Position numbers and translations under genes: made by a program | Assembly (NCBI GenBank): GCA_937928555.1 | Contig: CALFWR010000062.1 | Coordinates: forward strand, 1-57,346 | DNA: 57,346 nt | Direction: 5' to 3' | DNA from: an uncultured Pirellulaceae bacterium | GTDB lineage: Bacteria; Planctomycetota; Planctomycetia; Pirellulales; Pirellulaceae | Part shown: in pieces, positions 45,226-53,357 of the stretch | Numbering within the stretch: position 1 is the first letter of the stretch | Layout of the letters: every line of letters begins with the position of its first letter | Notes under the pieces: model-generated | Told to the model about the DNA's origin: nothing | The model's database searches: none | The model's input: the letters and a program-made list of their open reading frames with translations, nothing else

Positions 45226-45412
45226 CCCGGATTATTCACGACGACGGGCGTTGATTCTACGTTTGGCCAACGGGAGCGAGGAAAAACCTGAATTTCAACA
45301 AGAAATGTGAATCATTCGGTAGCCGAAAGCCCCAGCGATCGTTTCAGCGCATTAGAGTAACCGATCACTGTCTCAACTGCTTCTGACGCCCACGCCTCGT
45401 GAATAATCCGGG
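45226..45412 (+). repeat. MITE-like element, subfamily B
   Basis: A 187-bp copy starting CCCGGATTATTCACGACGA and ending CCTCGTGAATAATCCGGG, with subfamily B interior. It lies upstream of the biosynthetic operon and six bases after the stop codon of the RND transporter gene. Confidence 0.88.
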
Positions 45413-45418
45413 AGCGAT

Positions 45419-48400
45419 TCAAGCCCGTCCGTCGGAGGGGGTGGATTGCTGAACAAGGCGATAAAGAGCGGGCACGCAAAAGAGGGCCAACAATGTTGCT
45501 CCCGCGACGCCGCCTGCAATCGTGATCGCCAGGGGTGGCCAAAACCTGCCCGCCGCAATGACCAGGGGAGTGAACCCGAGAATCGTCGTCAAAGTCGTGG
45601 CCACGACGTGCCGCGTGCATCCGTAAACTGCTGCGGCAATTTGAGCGACGTCACCTTGCTTTGCCAGCGGGTCGCTTTGAATCGCAGCCAGGACCACGAT
45701 CGAATCGTTGATCGCTACCCCGACCAGCCCCATCGTCCCCACGATCGCCATGAACCCAAGCGGAAACCCGAACACGTAGAGCGCGATCGGTGCCATGCAA
45801 GCGGCAGTCGCGCCGATGACTGCGATGATCAAAGCACAACGAAATGAGCGTAACGAAGCAACCAAAGTCAGCAACATCAACGCGAACAGTAGAATTGCAT
45901 TGGACACCAGATTCGTGACCGCTCGGGACCGCTGTTGGTCTTCGCCGCCGAGCGTCATCGTGTAGCCGTCGGGCCACCGAAAGTCAGCTTGTTCCATTCG
46001 CGAGCGAAACTGATCGATGACTTTTGATGGCAGCACGCCGGCATCGATGTAGGCTTTGACTTCATTGGTGCGGATGCCATCGATTCGAATGATGCCGCCG
46101 GGTTCTGACTTGAGCGAAAAATCGGCGATGTGCGAAATCGTCGTCGCTGCGGGGCGCGCCGATGGGCCGGGAGGTCGTCGAGGTGCCGCGCCGGCGGGTC
46201 GCGTCGCCGCAGCGGCAAGCGGCAGGGCTCGCACATGGTCAAGCGGATTCTCCGGCGGCAGGTCAAGGGTGACTTTGATCGGAACGTCAACGCCGTCGAC
46301 AAATGCCGACCCGGCATCGGCGCCTTCGAGTGACGTGTAAAGCAAACCGGCGACCTGCGATTTGGAGACTCCAATCTGGTTGGCTTTGTTGGTATCGAAC
46401 TCCAACTGAAAACCCGGCCGCGAATCCTGCAGGTCGCTTCGCGTATGAATCACATTCGGCAGTTGTGTCATCACGAGGCGAACTTCGTCTCCCAGGGACC
46501 GCAACACTTCGATATCCGGGCCGCCGATCAGGACTTCAACTGGCGCGTCAAACGGCGGGCCCTGCTGGAACTGCCGTGCCAGACAGCGGCAACGAACAAG
46601 CTTGTCATCGAGCGTTCTTTGAATCCGTCTGGCCAGCTCTTTGGGGTCGGTTCCGCTTTCTAGGTCCAGGAATGCCTGGGCGTAGAACGGCGTGCCTTTT
46701 CGCCTGGGAACGATGTTGTAGAAAAACGTGGGGGCGCTGCGGCCAAGGAACCAGTGCTGCCTGCTGACGGAGGATTCTTTGCCTACCAGGCCGATCGCCC
46801 GGTCTACTGATTCCTTTAGCCCCGACAACGTCGCCGCCGACGCGGCTTCGATTTCGATCTGAATCTGCTGCCGATCCGAAGCAGGAAAGAATTGAACCGG
46901 CAGACGTTGTATACACCAGAAACATCCCAACACGACTGCCGCGATCGGAACCAAACAAAAAACAGGCCGGCGAAATACCGCTTGAAGAAACGAACTGTAA
47001 GCCAGCGGCAATGAATTTTGATTTGCTTCGCGGTCCCCGGCGTCATCAACTGACTCGCGATTTCTCTGCCTTGTCCAACCGAAAACCGCAGGGATCAAGG
47101 ACAACGAAAGCAAAAACGAAACGGTGATTGCAAGAATCACGCTCACGGCAATCGTTCCCACGAACTCGCCCGCAGGACCGGGCAGCGTCGCGATTGGCAG
47201 AAATGCCAACGCTGTTGTGATGGTCGATCCCAGTAGCGGCACCGCGAGATGCCGAACCGCGTCGGTGATCGCTTCGCCGGTCGCAAATCCGCTTCGAACC
47301 CGTTTGTTGATTTCTTCAACGATGACAATCGCGTTGTCAATCAGCAAACCCAACGCCACGATCAATCCGGTGACCGACATCTGATGAAGCGGAATGTCCA
47401 TCGCTCGCAGGCCCGTGATCACAAGCAGTCCCGACAGCGGCAAGGCGGTCGAAACGACGATCGCACTGCCGGGCCCCATCAGCAGCAATACCACCAGCGC
47501 GACCGCAATCGTGCCGATGGCAAGGTTCTTCCAGAGTCCACCCAATCGCTGCTGGATTTGGTCGGACTGGCTAAAGATCGTTTCGATCGTGACACTTTCT
47601 GAATGCCGAGCCGCGATTTCGTCGACCGCGTCGCGGACTTTCTCTGCCCACAGGTCGACTCGCAAATGGTCGTCCACCATCGCAGACACCACGACGGCTT
47701 CCTCGGAGTCGATGATGGCAAGCTCTTCGCTGCGGTCGATGGAAGTGCTCACCTCCGCAATGTCAGAAAGCTTGACGGACTCGGCGCGAGGGCCAATACG
47801 TATCCAAAGTTCCTTCAGTTGTGTGATGGGATCGCGATCGTCACCGGTGTCGACCGCAAGTTCCGTGTCGCCGCTGGCAATTCTTCCACCAGGAGCTGAA
47901 CCTGTTTGCTGGCGAATCTGTGCGGCGATTTGGGCTACCGATCCGCCAATCGATGACAGGCCCAAGGCGTCCATTTCGACGTTGATCTGTTCGTTGACCG
48001 CGCCAAAAAGTTCGGCTTTTTCTGTCCCGGCAATTCCGAGCAACCGGTCGTGCAATGACCTTGCAATGCGTGCGACCGAACGGGGCGACGTTTTCTCGGT
48101 TGTTGGCTTGACGGCAATGATCGCTGCCCAGGCTTTCAGCGGAAAGACTTCCAGACGCGGCACCAGTTGCCGTCCGCCAAGCTCTGGCAGATCGCCACCA
48201 ATCTGGTCCAGGCGGGTTTGGATTTTGGCCCACACCGAATCGGTGTCGGTCACGCGATCCTGAAGCTCAATCACGACATTCGAAATGCCTGATCGACTGT
48301 TGGATTTGATGCTTTTGATTTCAGCAACAGACCGGAGCGCTTGTTCGACAGGAATGCTGACCATGGATTCGACTTGAATCGTGTCGGCACCCGGGCACGC

Positions 48401-48544
48401 GGTGCTGATGACGCCAACACGCTTGCCAAGTACCGGGTCTTCGAGTCGGGGGAGAAGGTGAAACGAAGTCAAACCGGCAACGATAATCGTTGCCACCAGC
48501 AGCAGCAAAATCCGCGGATGGCTGTAAAGATACCTCGCGATCAT
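45419..48544 (-). CDS. RND-family efflux transporter, inner-membrane pump
   Basis: A 1041-residue AcrB/MMPL-type RND pump with the usual pattern: one helix, a large periplasmic loop, six helices, then a repeat of this in the second half. The N-terminus is 'MIARYLYSHPRILLLL'. 'VGLIVALGLLIDNAIVIVEEI' in the first half carries the acidic residues of the proton relay, and 'GLVGVAINDSIVVLAAI' is its second-half counterpart. The second periplasmic domain contains a Pro/Ala/Arg-rich insert near 46155-46215 not expected in AcrB. Its ATG overlaps the adaptor gene stop (ATGA), so the pair is one unit. It could export the product of the neighbouring biosynthetic operon, but a MITE and a gap separate them. 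Confidence 0.9.
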   Translation of the reverse strand: MIARYLYSHPRILLLLVATIIVAGLTSFHLLPRLEDPVLGKRVGVISTACPGADTIQVESMVSIPVEQALRSVAEIKSIKSNSRSGISNVVIELQDRVTDTDSVWAKIQTRLDQIGGDLPELGGRQLVPRLEVFPLKAWAAIIAVKPTTEKTSPRSVARIARSLHDRLLGIAGTEKAELFGAVNEQINVEMDALGLSSIGGSVAQIAAQIRQQTGSAPGGRIASGDTELAVDTGDDRDPITQLKELWIRIGPRAESVKLSDIAEVSTSIDRSEELAIIDSEEAVVVSAMVDDHLRVDLWAEKVRDAVDEIAARHSESVTIETIFSQSDQIQQRLGGLWKNLAIGTIAVALVVLLLMGPGSAIVVSTALPLSGLLVITGLRAMDIPLHQMSVTGLIVALGLLIDNAIVIVEEINKRVRSGFATGEAITDAVRHLAVPLLGSTITTALAFLPIATLPGPAGEFVGTIAVSVILAITVSFLLSLSLIPAVFGWTRQRNRESVDDAGDREANQNSLPLAYSSFLQAVFRRPVFCLVPIAAVVLGCFWCIQRLPVQFFPASDRQQIQIEIEAASAATLSGLKESVDRAIGLVGKESSVSRQHWFLGRSAPTFFYNIVPRRKGTPFYAQAFLDLESGTDPKELARRIQRTLDDKLVRCRCLARQFQQGPPFDAPVEVLIGGPDIEVLRSLGDEVRLVMTQLPNVIHTRSDLQDSRPGFQLEFDTNKANQIGVSKSQVAGLLYTSLEGADAGSAFVDGVDVPIKVTLDLPPENPLDHVRALPLAAAATRPAGAAPRRPPGPSARPAATTISHIADFSLKSEPGGIIRIDGIRTNEVKAYIDAGVLPSKVIDQFRSRMEQADFRWPDGYTMTLGGEDQQRSRAVTNLVSNAILLFALMLLTLVASLRSFRCALIIAVIGATAACMAPIALYVFGFPLGFMAIVGTMGLVGVAINDSIVVLAAIQSDPLAKQGDVAQIAAAVYGCTRHVVATTLTTILGFTPLVIAAGRFWPPLAITIAGGVAGATLLALFCVPALYRLVQQSTPSDGRA

Positions 48545-49605
48545 TCAACAGGCTCCGCCGCTCGCGAGGCCACCGCTGTTTTTTCCTGAGAATCGATTGC
48601 CTGGCCGGCGACGATTCTGTGCAAGCCCCCGGCCACGATCAGCCCATCGTCTTGCAAGTCGCCGTTGACCAGCGCACGGTCACCGCGGGTTTGCTCGACG
48701 TCAATGCTGACCCGTCGCGTGATTCGCTGTGAAGAAGTTGCCAAAGAGCGGTTCGAAAGCGGGACGACTTGCATGATCGACCATGAGCCACCCTGGCCTC
48801 GAACGAGGGCCGACGTCGGAACCCAGAACCCGCTTTTGCCGGTCGCCTGGCGAAACTCAATTTTAACACTTTGCCCGAAATTCCATGTTGGCTGCATCGG
48901 CAGGTCGCTGGCAAATGCGATCCGTACATTGCCGCCCACTTTTTGCATCGGGGACTTGTAGCGAACGCGAGCAATGATTTGTTCGCCATTGATATCGATT
49001 TGCCAATCGTTCGCGGGATCGATTTTGCTTGCGATGCCGGCCGGAAAGTCGAACTCAAGATTTGGTGCTGCCTGGTCGTACAGCGTCACCACGGGCTGAC
49101 CGGGCGAAACCGAACCGCCCTGGAACGAATGGTTTTCCACCACGATGCCGTCAAAAGGCGCAACGATCGTGCCCCGTTCGATGTCGGCAGCTATTTGGTT
49201 TAGCTGCTCTCTCGCCTGAAAGTTGCCGCTGGCTGCGGTGTTGGAAGTCTGCCGCTGAAGTTCGCCGCGCCGCTCCAGTAGTTGTTGCTGGGAAAGTTCA
49301 GCAAGGACATCGCCGGTTCGAACCTGCTGCCCGATTTTGAAATGAAGCTTGCCGATCGTGCCGGCTTTGGCAAAACCAAGGGCTGCTTTTTCCCTGGGCT
49401 GGAGCACGCCAAAGTAGACCGGCGTCGACAATACGTTATCGACTTTCTTGATTCGAACGGTATCGACTTTCAGCAATCGCGGCGAATTCGATCCGATTAG
49501 GGGATCCTCGGTCCGATCACAGCCAAACGCAAGAATCAAAAAGCAGCACACCACGCACCCGACAAGCGGGTTGTTGATGGCAACATTGTTGGCGAGTGAG
49601 GGCAC
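48541..49605 (-). CDS. RND efflux periplasmic adaptor (membrane fusion lipoprotein)
   Basis: A 354-residue HlyD/AcrA-type adaptor that links the pump to an outer-membrane channel. The N-terminal segment ends in 'LILAFGC', a lipobox at Cys29. Then come the barrel-sandwich half 'GTIGKLHFKIGQQVRTGDVLAEL', a short coiled coil rich in Gln and Arg (about residues 100-140) and the returning half 'GTIVAPFDGIVVENHSFQGGSV'. The start is GTG 49605; no in-frame ATG fits. No outer-membrane factor gene is adjacent. Confidence 0.87.
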   Translation of the reverse strand: MPSLANNVAINNPLVGCVVCCFLILAFGCDRTEDPLIGSNSPRLLKVDTVRIKKVDNVLSTPVYFGVLQPREKAALGFAKAGTIGKLHFKIGQQVRTGDVLAELSQQQLLERRGELQRQTSNTAASGNFQAREQLNQIAADIERGTIVAPFDGIVVENHSFQGGSVSPGQPVVTLYDQAAPNLEFDFPAGIASKIDPANDWQIDINGEQIIARVRYKSPMQKVGGNVRIAFASDLPMQPTWNFGQSVKIEFRQATGKSGFWVPTSALVRGQGGSWSIMQVVPLSNRSLATSSQRITRRVSIDVEQTRGDRALVNGDLQDDGLIVAGGLHRIVAGQAIDSQEKTAVASRAAEPVE

Positions 49606-49921
49606 GAAAACTTGCAGGCGATCGAGTACTGGATAGCGTGAGCCTGCAAGTATATGGCTCCGTCGGCGAATGGTTCACCCAAAAGGCCGCGAAAGGCCGC
49701 GAAATCGAAGCGCGGCAACGGCTGGGCGTCGGAGAGTTGTCGAGTTTGACGTTTGGGCAAGATTGCCACATTCGATTGAGTCTTCGAACAACCGTCGCGA
49801 TGGCGAACAAATCCCGCGTTGCGAATTCACGTGGCGCGGTGTACCGCAAACGCACACCGCCCAGTTGGTTCGGTTGGTTGCTGAGGTGACATGGGAATCC
49901 TACGGGGATAGGTAGTGGAGT
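49606..49921. other. Gene-free stretch upstream of the efflux operon
   Basis: Short overlapping frames exist on both strands but none has a ribosome-binding site or family features I trust. This should hold the promoter for the adaptor-pump operon. Confidence 0.45.
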
Positions 49922-50036
49922 GTCAGCATTGGATTTTAGGGTTAGACGTTTTGGCGATAGCCACGGTTCCGAAGCGAAAAACCGGGGCTAACGCCCAAAC
50001 GGCTGATCTGAACAATCCTAATTTTTAATGCTGACA
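49922..50036 (+). repeat. Palindromic intergenic element, copy 1
   Basis: The ends gtcagcatt and aatgctgac are inverted repeats, with ttagg/cctaa just inside. The core 49946-50002 (gttttggcgatagccacgg and its imperfect complement accggggctaacgcccaaac) folds into a long hairpin. A second copy lies at 57169-57276. It carries no coding frame and lies between the efflux and PEP-CTERM genes. Confidence 0.75.
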
Positions 50037-50072
50037 GACCAGTAGTGGGATTCGTCAGAGTTCCCTGCTGCC

Positions 50073-50096
50073 AGCGGATTTCGGGTGAAATCCGCT
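50073..50096. repeat. Perfect hairpin downstream of the PEP-CTERM gene
   Basis: AGCGGATTTC and its exact complement GAAATCCGCT enclose a four-base loop, 21 bases past the stop of the minus-strand PEP-CTERM gene. There is no T-run, so it is more like a REP-type palindrome than a classic terminator, though it could still stabilise the transcript end. Confidence 0.6.
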
Positions 50097-50117
50097 ACGA
50101 CCGTCGTTCCGCCGGTG

Positions 50118-50807
50118 CTAACTTCGTTTGCGACGAATCGAAATTAGCCCGGTCATGCCCAATGCCAAAATCGCTATCGTCGATGGTTCAGGAACTGCCG
50201 CCGAAGATTCGAAACTGACCGAGAATTCCCTGAAAGTACCTGCGGTACCACCGTTGTTATCCGAAAGGTTCAGAACCCACAGGCCCTCGGTTGACTGACC
50301 GAGAAATTGCGACAGAGAGTTCGCAGGCAGACCAGTGTTGGGTGTGCTGGTGAAGAAAGTCCCTTGCGGAACGTTGGCATCGGTTGCGGTGTTTGCGGCG
50401 ACCTGCCAAAGATCGCTGTTGGAGGGGTCGTCGTTGAAAGAGTAGTCGCCAAGAACGTTACTGGAATCACCAACCCCAAACCCGTTCCGGCCAACCCGAT
50501 TGAACAGAGTTGCGGTTCCAGTCTGGTTTCCATTGACATCAAAGCGGGTCACGGTCGCGACCAAGTCTCCGATAAACCCATGGTCCAGGCCTTCGATCGT
50601 GAAGGTAATGTCCTCGATGATCTCGTTATCGGTGATCGTGACGGACGTAAAGCTTGAGTTAACGCCGCCGGAATTGTTATCCGGAATGGCGATGTCCGTT
50701 CCATTGCTGGTGCTCCCTGCGACATCGGCAGACGCAACATTTCCGTGACCGAGCGTCAGGCAGCAAGCGGCTGTCAACAAAAAGCCACGAATCAGAATCC
50801 TTCTCAT
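50118..50807 (-). CDS. PEP-CTERM sorted protein with proprotein-convertase P-like domain
   Basis: A 229-residue exported protein. The N-terminal signal is about residues 1-28 ('RGFLLTAACCLTLGHGNVASA'). The middle is a beta-sandwich of P/Homo-B type with 'ITFTIEGLDHGFIGDLVATV' and 'GLWVLNLSDNNGGTAGTF'. The C-terminus 'VPEPSTIAILALG', a hydrophobic helix and 'RRKRS' form a PEP-CTERM exosortase sorting signal. No protease domain is attached, so the P domain stands alone, probably as an adhesive or matrix module at the cell surface. ATG 50807 is preceded by AGGAA. Confidence 0.88.
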   Translation of the reverse strand: MRRILIRGFLLTAACCLTLGHGNVASADVAGSTSNGTDIAIPDNNSGGVNSSFTSVTITDNEIIEDITFTIEGLDHGFIGDLVATVTRFDVNGNQTGTATLFNRVGRNGFGVGDSSNVLGDYSFNDDPSNSDLWQVAANTATDANVPQGTFFTSTPNTGLPANSLSQFLGQSTEGLWVLNLSDNNGGTAGTFREFSVSFESSAAVPEPSTIAILALGMTGLISIRRKRS

Positions 50808-51181
50808 TTCAGTTCCTATTTCCTTGAGGTTGAGCATCGGGGGCGGGACCCACCTACTGGTTTCCTGTCCAGATCTCAAAAATTTATCAATGATCACCTT
50901 TAGCGTCAACTTGGGTGGTTACGGCAAAGTCGGTCAATTGTTGCCGACTTTAACGGCGTATTGATGGCTTCCTTGAGGATGCGTGGCACTTCGCGGCAAA
51001 TAGGCTTAAAAACGAGGAATTGGTGTCCGACAGGAATTGAATCGAATGGAAAACGCCGATAAACTGTCGCATCAATCGAAAATGGTTTCGATTGGTTTTT
51101 CTTATCTACTTTAACAATGCCAACTTCGAGTGGTGGTCTGACGCAAGGTCACCGGACGCTTGGGGCTTGGAAGGAGAATTT
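50808..51181. other. Gene-free region between the PEP-CTERM gene and rpsB
   Basis: This divergent gap must hold promoters for both neighbouring genes. A leader regulated by ribosomal protein S2 is common ahead of rpsB in other bacteria, but I cannot recognise its conserved elements here. Confidence 0.4.
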
Positions 51182-52018
51182 ATGTCTGTCAACTCGCTTG
51201 TGCAGGAACTGGTTGATGCGGGGGTGCACTTTGGGCACCGTGCGAGCCGTTGGAACCCTAAGATGCGACCCTACATTTTCGGTCGCAAGAACCAGATTCA
51301 CATTATTGATATTCGCGAAACGGTTCGCGGTCTGCTTCGAGCCAAAAAGTTCATCGCCGAAGTCGCTGCTGGCGGAAGCCTGGTGTTGTTCGTCGGAACG
51401 AAACGACAGGCATCGGCGGCGGTTCAAAAAGAAGCCGAACGATGCAAGATGCCTTACGTTAGTGAGCGCTGGTTGGGCGGTGCGTTGACGAACTTTTCCA
51501 CGATTCGTTCCAGAATGACCCGTCTTGAGGAACTCGAAGACATTCGCGGTTCAGAAAAGATCGCTCAGTACTCAAAAAAGGCGCAGTCATCGCTGAATCG
51601 TGAGTATCGCAAGATCTATCGCAACCTGAACGGAATCCGAACCATGAACCGCAAGCCCGGTTGCATGATTATCGTTGATCCGAAGAAAGAAAAGAACGCG
51701 ATCATGGAAGCCCGCAGTCTGGGCATCACAACGGTTGCTCTTATTGATACCAATTGCGATCCCGACATGGTCGATCTTCCGATCCCGGGCAACGATGACG
51801 GTATCCGCTCGGTTGAAGTCATCCTTTCTCACATGGCGGATGCGGTTTTGGCGGGCTCCAAGAACGTCGTCGCCAAAAACGAAGGCAAGGACAAGTCAGG
51901 CGGCAAACCGGCAGCTAGGTCTGCCCCCGCCCCAGCTCCTGCGGCCCCTGTCGCAGAAACTGCTGCGACACCTGCGCCCGCTGCGGCCGAAGCCAAACCC
52001 GAACCGGCAGCCGAATAA
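51182..52018 (+). CDS. rpsB: 30S ribosomal protein S2
   Basis: A 278-residue S2, a component of the small ribosomal subunit. Typical motifs are '[19 protein letters not shown]', '[14 protein letters not shown]', 'FVGTKRQA', '[14 protein letters not shown]' and '[18 protein letters not shown]'. After the conserved part (about residue 233) there is an Ala/Pro-rich tail of some 40 residues, longer than in many S2 proteins. ATG 51182 follows AAGGAG at normal spacing; an upstream in-frame start at 51092 is not needed. It is followed by a terminator and then tsf, the usual gene order. Confidence 0.96.
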   Translation: MSVNSLVQELVDAGVHFGHRASRWNPKMRPYIFGRKNQIHIIDIRETVRGLLRAKKFIAEVAAGGSLVLFVGTKRQASAAVQKEAERCKMPYVSERWLGGALTNFSTIRSRMTRLEELEDIRGSEKIAQYSKKAQSSLNREYRKIYRNLNGIRTMNRKPGCMIIVDPKKEKNAIMEARSLGITTVALIDTNCDPDMVDLPIPGNDDGIRSVEVILSHMADAVLAGSKNVVAKNEGKDKSGGKPAARSAPAPAPAAPVAETAATPAPAAAEAKPEPAAE

Positions 52019-52053
52019 GCTGTCCTTTGGGGGCAACCATTTCGTATCAACCA

Positions 52054-52081
52054 CGATGCCGGAATTCCCGGCATCGTTTTT
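52054..52081 (+). terminator. Intrinsic terminator between rpsB and tsf
   Basis: A perfect nine-base-pair stem CGATGCCGG/CCGGCATCG with a five-base loop is followed by five T residues. It lies 35 bases after the rpsB stop and about 100 before tsf, so it should reduce read-through from rpsB into tsf. Confidence 0.85.
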
Positions 52082-52177
52082 GTCCCTGTCTTGTTCCCCC
52101 ATGCGTGGAGCAAGGTTTCATTTTTCAAACTGAATCACCCGGAGAGATCCGGACCAGCAATACACAGAAGGAATAGC

Positions 52178-53155
52178 ATGTCAATTTCAGCAAAAGACGT
52201 AAGTGCTCTTCGTAAGGCAACCGGCGCCGGCATGATGGACTGCAAGGAAGCGCTCAAGGAATCCGGTGGCGACTACGACGCAGCCCTCGATTACCTTCGC
52301 AAAAAAGGCCAAAAGGTCGCCGCCAAACGTGCCGACCGCGACGCCAGCGAAGGTGTGGTCATCATCAAGCAACCCGAAGGCACCAACAAGGCCATCGCGA
52401 TGGCGTTGGCTTGTGAGACCGACTTTGTTGCCAAAAACGATGGCTTCATTGAGTTCGCAAACCAGATCGCGGACGTGGCTGTCAGCTCCGGTGCGAAAAC
52501 TCGCGACGAACTGTTGACACAGGACATCGGCGGCATGCCGGTATCTGAAAAGCTTGTTGAGCAAACCGGCAAGATTGGCGAAAAGATGGAGATCGCAGAT
52601 TTCCAGGTCGTCGAAGGTGACAATATCGCGTCCTATATTCATGCCGGCAGCAAAATCGGTGTGCTTGTCTCGTACAAGGACGGCGGCAATGGCGAAGCAC
52701 CCCAGTTCTTCCGCAGCGTGGCGATGCACATTGCGGCGATGAATCCTTCCATCATGCGTCCGGAAGAATTTGATCTTGAGTTCGCTCAAAAAGAAGCCGA
52801 AGCCCTCCAGGGTCAGATCAAGGTCGAAAACGAAGACCGCGAACGATTGGGTAAGCCACTCAAGAACGTGCCGCAGTATGCCAGCAAGCTGCAGTTGACT
52901 CCCGAAGTCATGGCCAAGGTCGAAGAGGAAATCAAAGAGCAGCTCAAAGCCGAAGGTAAGCCCGAGAAGATTTGGGACAAGATCGTTCCCGGAAAACTTG
53001 AGCGATTCGTTGCCGACAACACTTTGTTGGACCAGGAGCGATGCCTGCTGAGCCAGTTCTTTGTTGTTGACGATTCAAAAACGGTCGAAGCAGCAGTCAC
53101 AGATTTTGCAGATGGCGCTGAAATCGTTGAGTACAAGCGTGTTGCTGTTGGCTAG
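52178..53155 (+). CDS. tsf: Elongation factor Ts
   Basis: A 325-residue nucleotide exchange factor for EF-Tu. The N-terminal UBA-like domain has 'VSALRKATGAGMMDCKEAL' and 'YLRKKGQKVAAKRADR'. The core has 'ALACETDFVAKND', the diagnostic signature contacting EF-Tu, and two dimerisation subdomains. The C-terminal 'LLSQFFVVDDSKTVEA' is typical. ATG 52178 follows AAGGA; an upstream start at 52091 would add an atypical extension. A strong terminator follows. Confidence 0.96.
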   Translation: MSISAKDVSALRKATGAGMMDCKEALKESGGDYDAALDYLRKKGQKVAAKRADRDASEGVVIIKQPEGTNKAIAMALACETDFVAKNDGFIEFANQIADVAVSSGAKTRDELLTQDIGGMPVSEKLVEQTGKIGEKMEIADFQVVEGDNIASYIHAGSKIGVLVSYKDGGNGEAPQFFRSVAMHIAAMNPSIMRPEEFDLEFAQKEAEALQGQIKVENEDRERLGKPLKNVPQYASKLQLTPEVMAKVEEEIKEQLKAEGKPEKIWDKIVPGKLERFVADNTLLDQERCLLSQFFVVDDSKTVEAAVTDFADGAEIVEYKRVAVG

Positions 53156-53205
53156 TTCACTGTCAATAGCCGTCCCGTCTCGACCGGGACATTGAACAAA
53201 CTGGG

Positions 53206-53246
53206 AGCTTCCCGCGAGTCACGAAACTCGCGGGAAGCTTTTTTTT
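53206..53246 (+). terminator. Intrinsic terminator after tsf
   Basis: A perfect 14-base-pair stem AGCTTCCCGCGAGT/ACTCGCGGGAAGCT with a six-base loop is followed by a run of T residues. It ends the rpsB-tsf unit. Confidence 0.93.
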
Positions 53247-53357
53247 GTGATTATAGACGCCCGAAAAACCTTGCTTGCGGGGGGAAGAATTGATGCGATC
53301 GGGCATTTCTTTATAGAATGGAGTCGTCGAAAAAGAAAATCTTCCACGGGCTCAGCT

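Noticed and set aside
49596..49889. 97-residue plus-strand frame upstream of the efflux operon
   Set aside because: No ribosome-binding site, no family features and a divergent overlap with the adaptor gene start.
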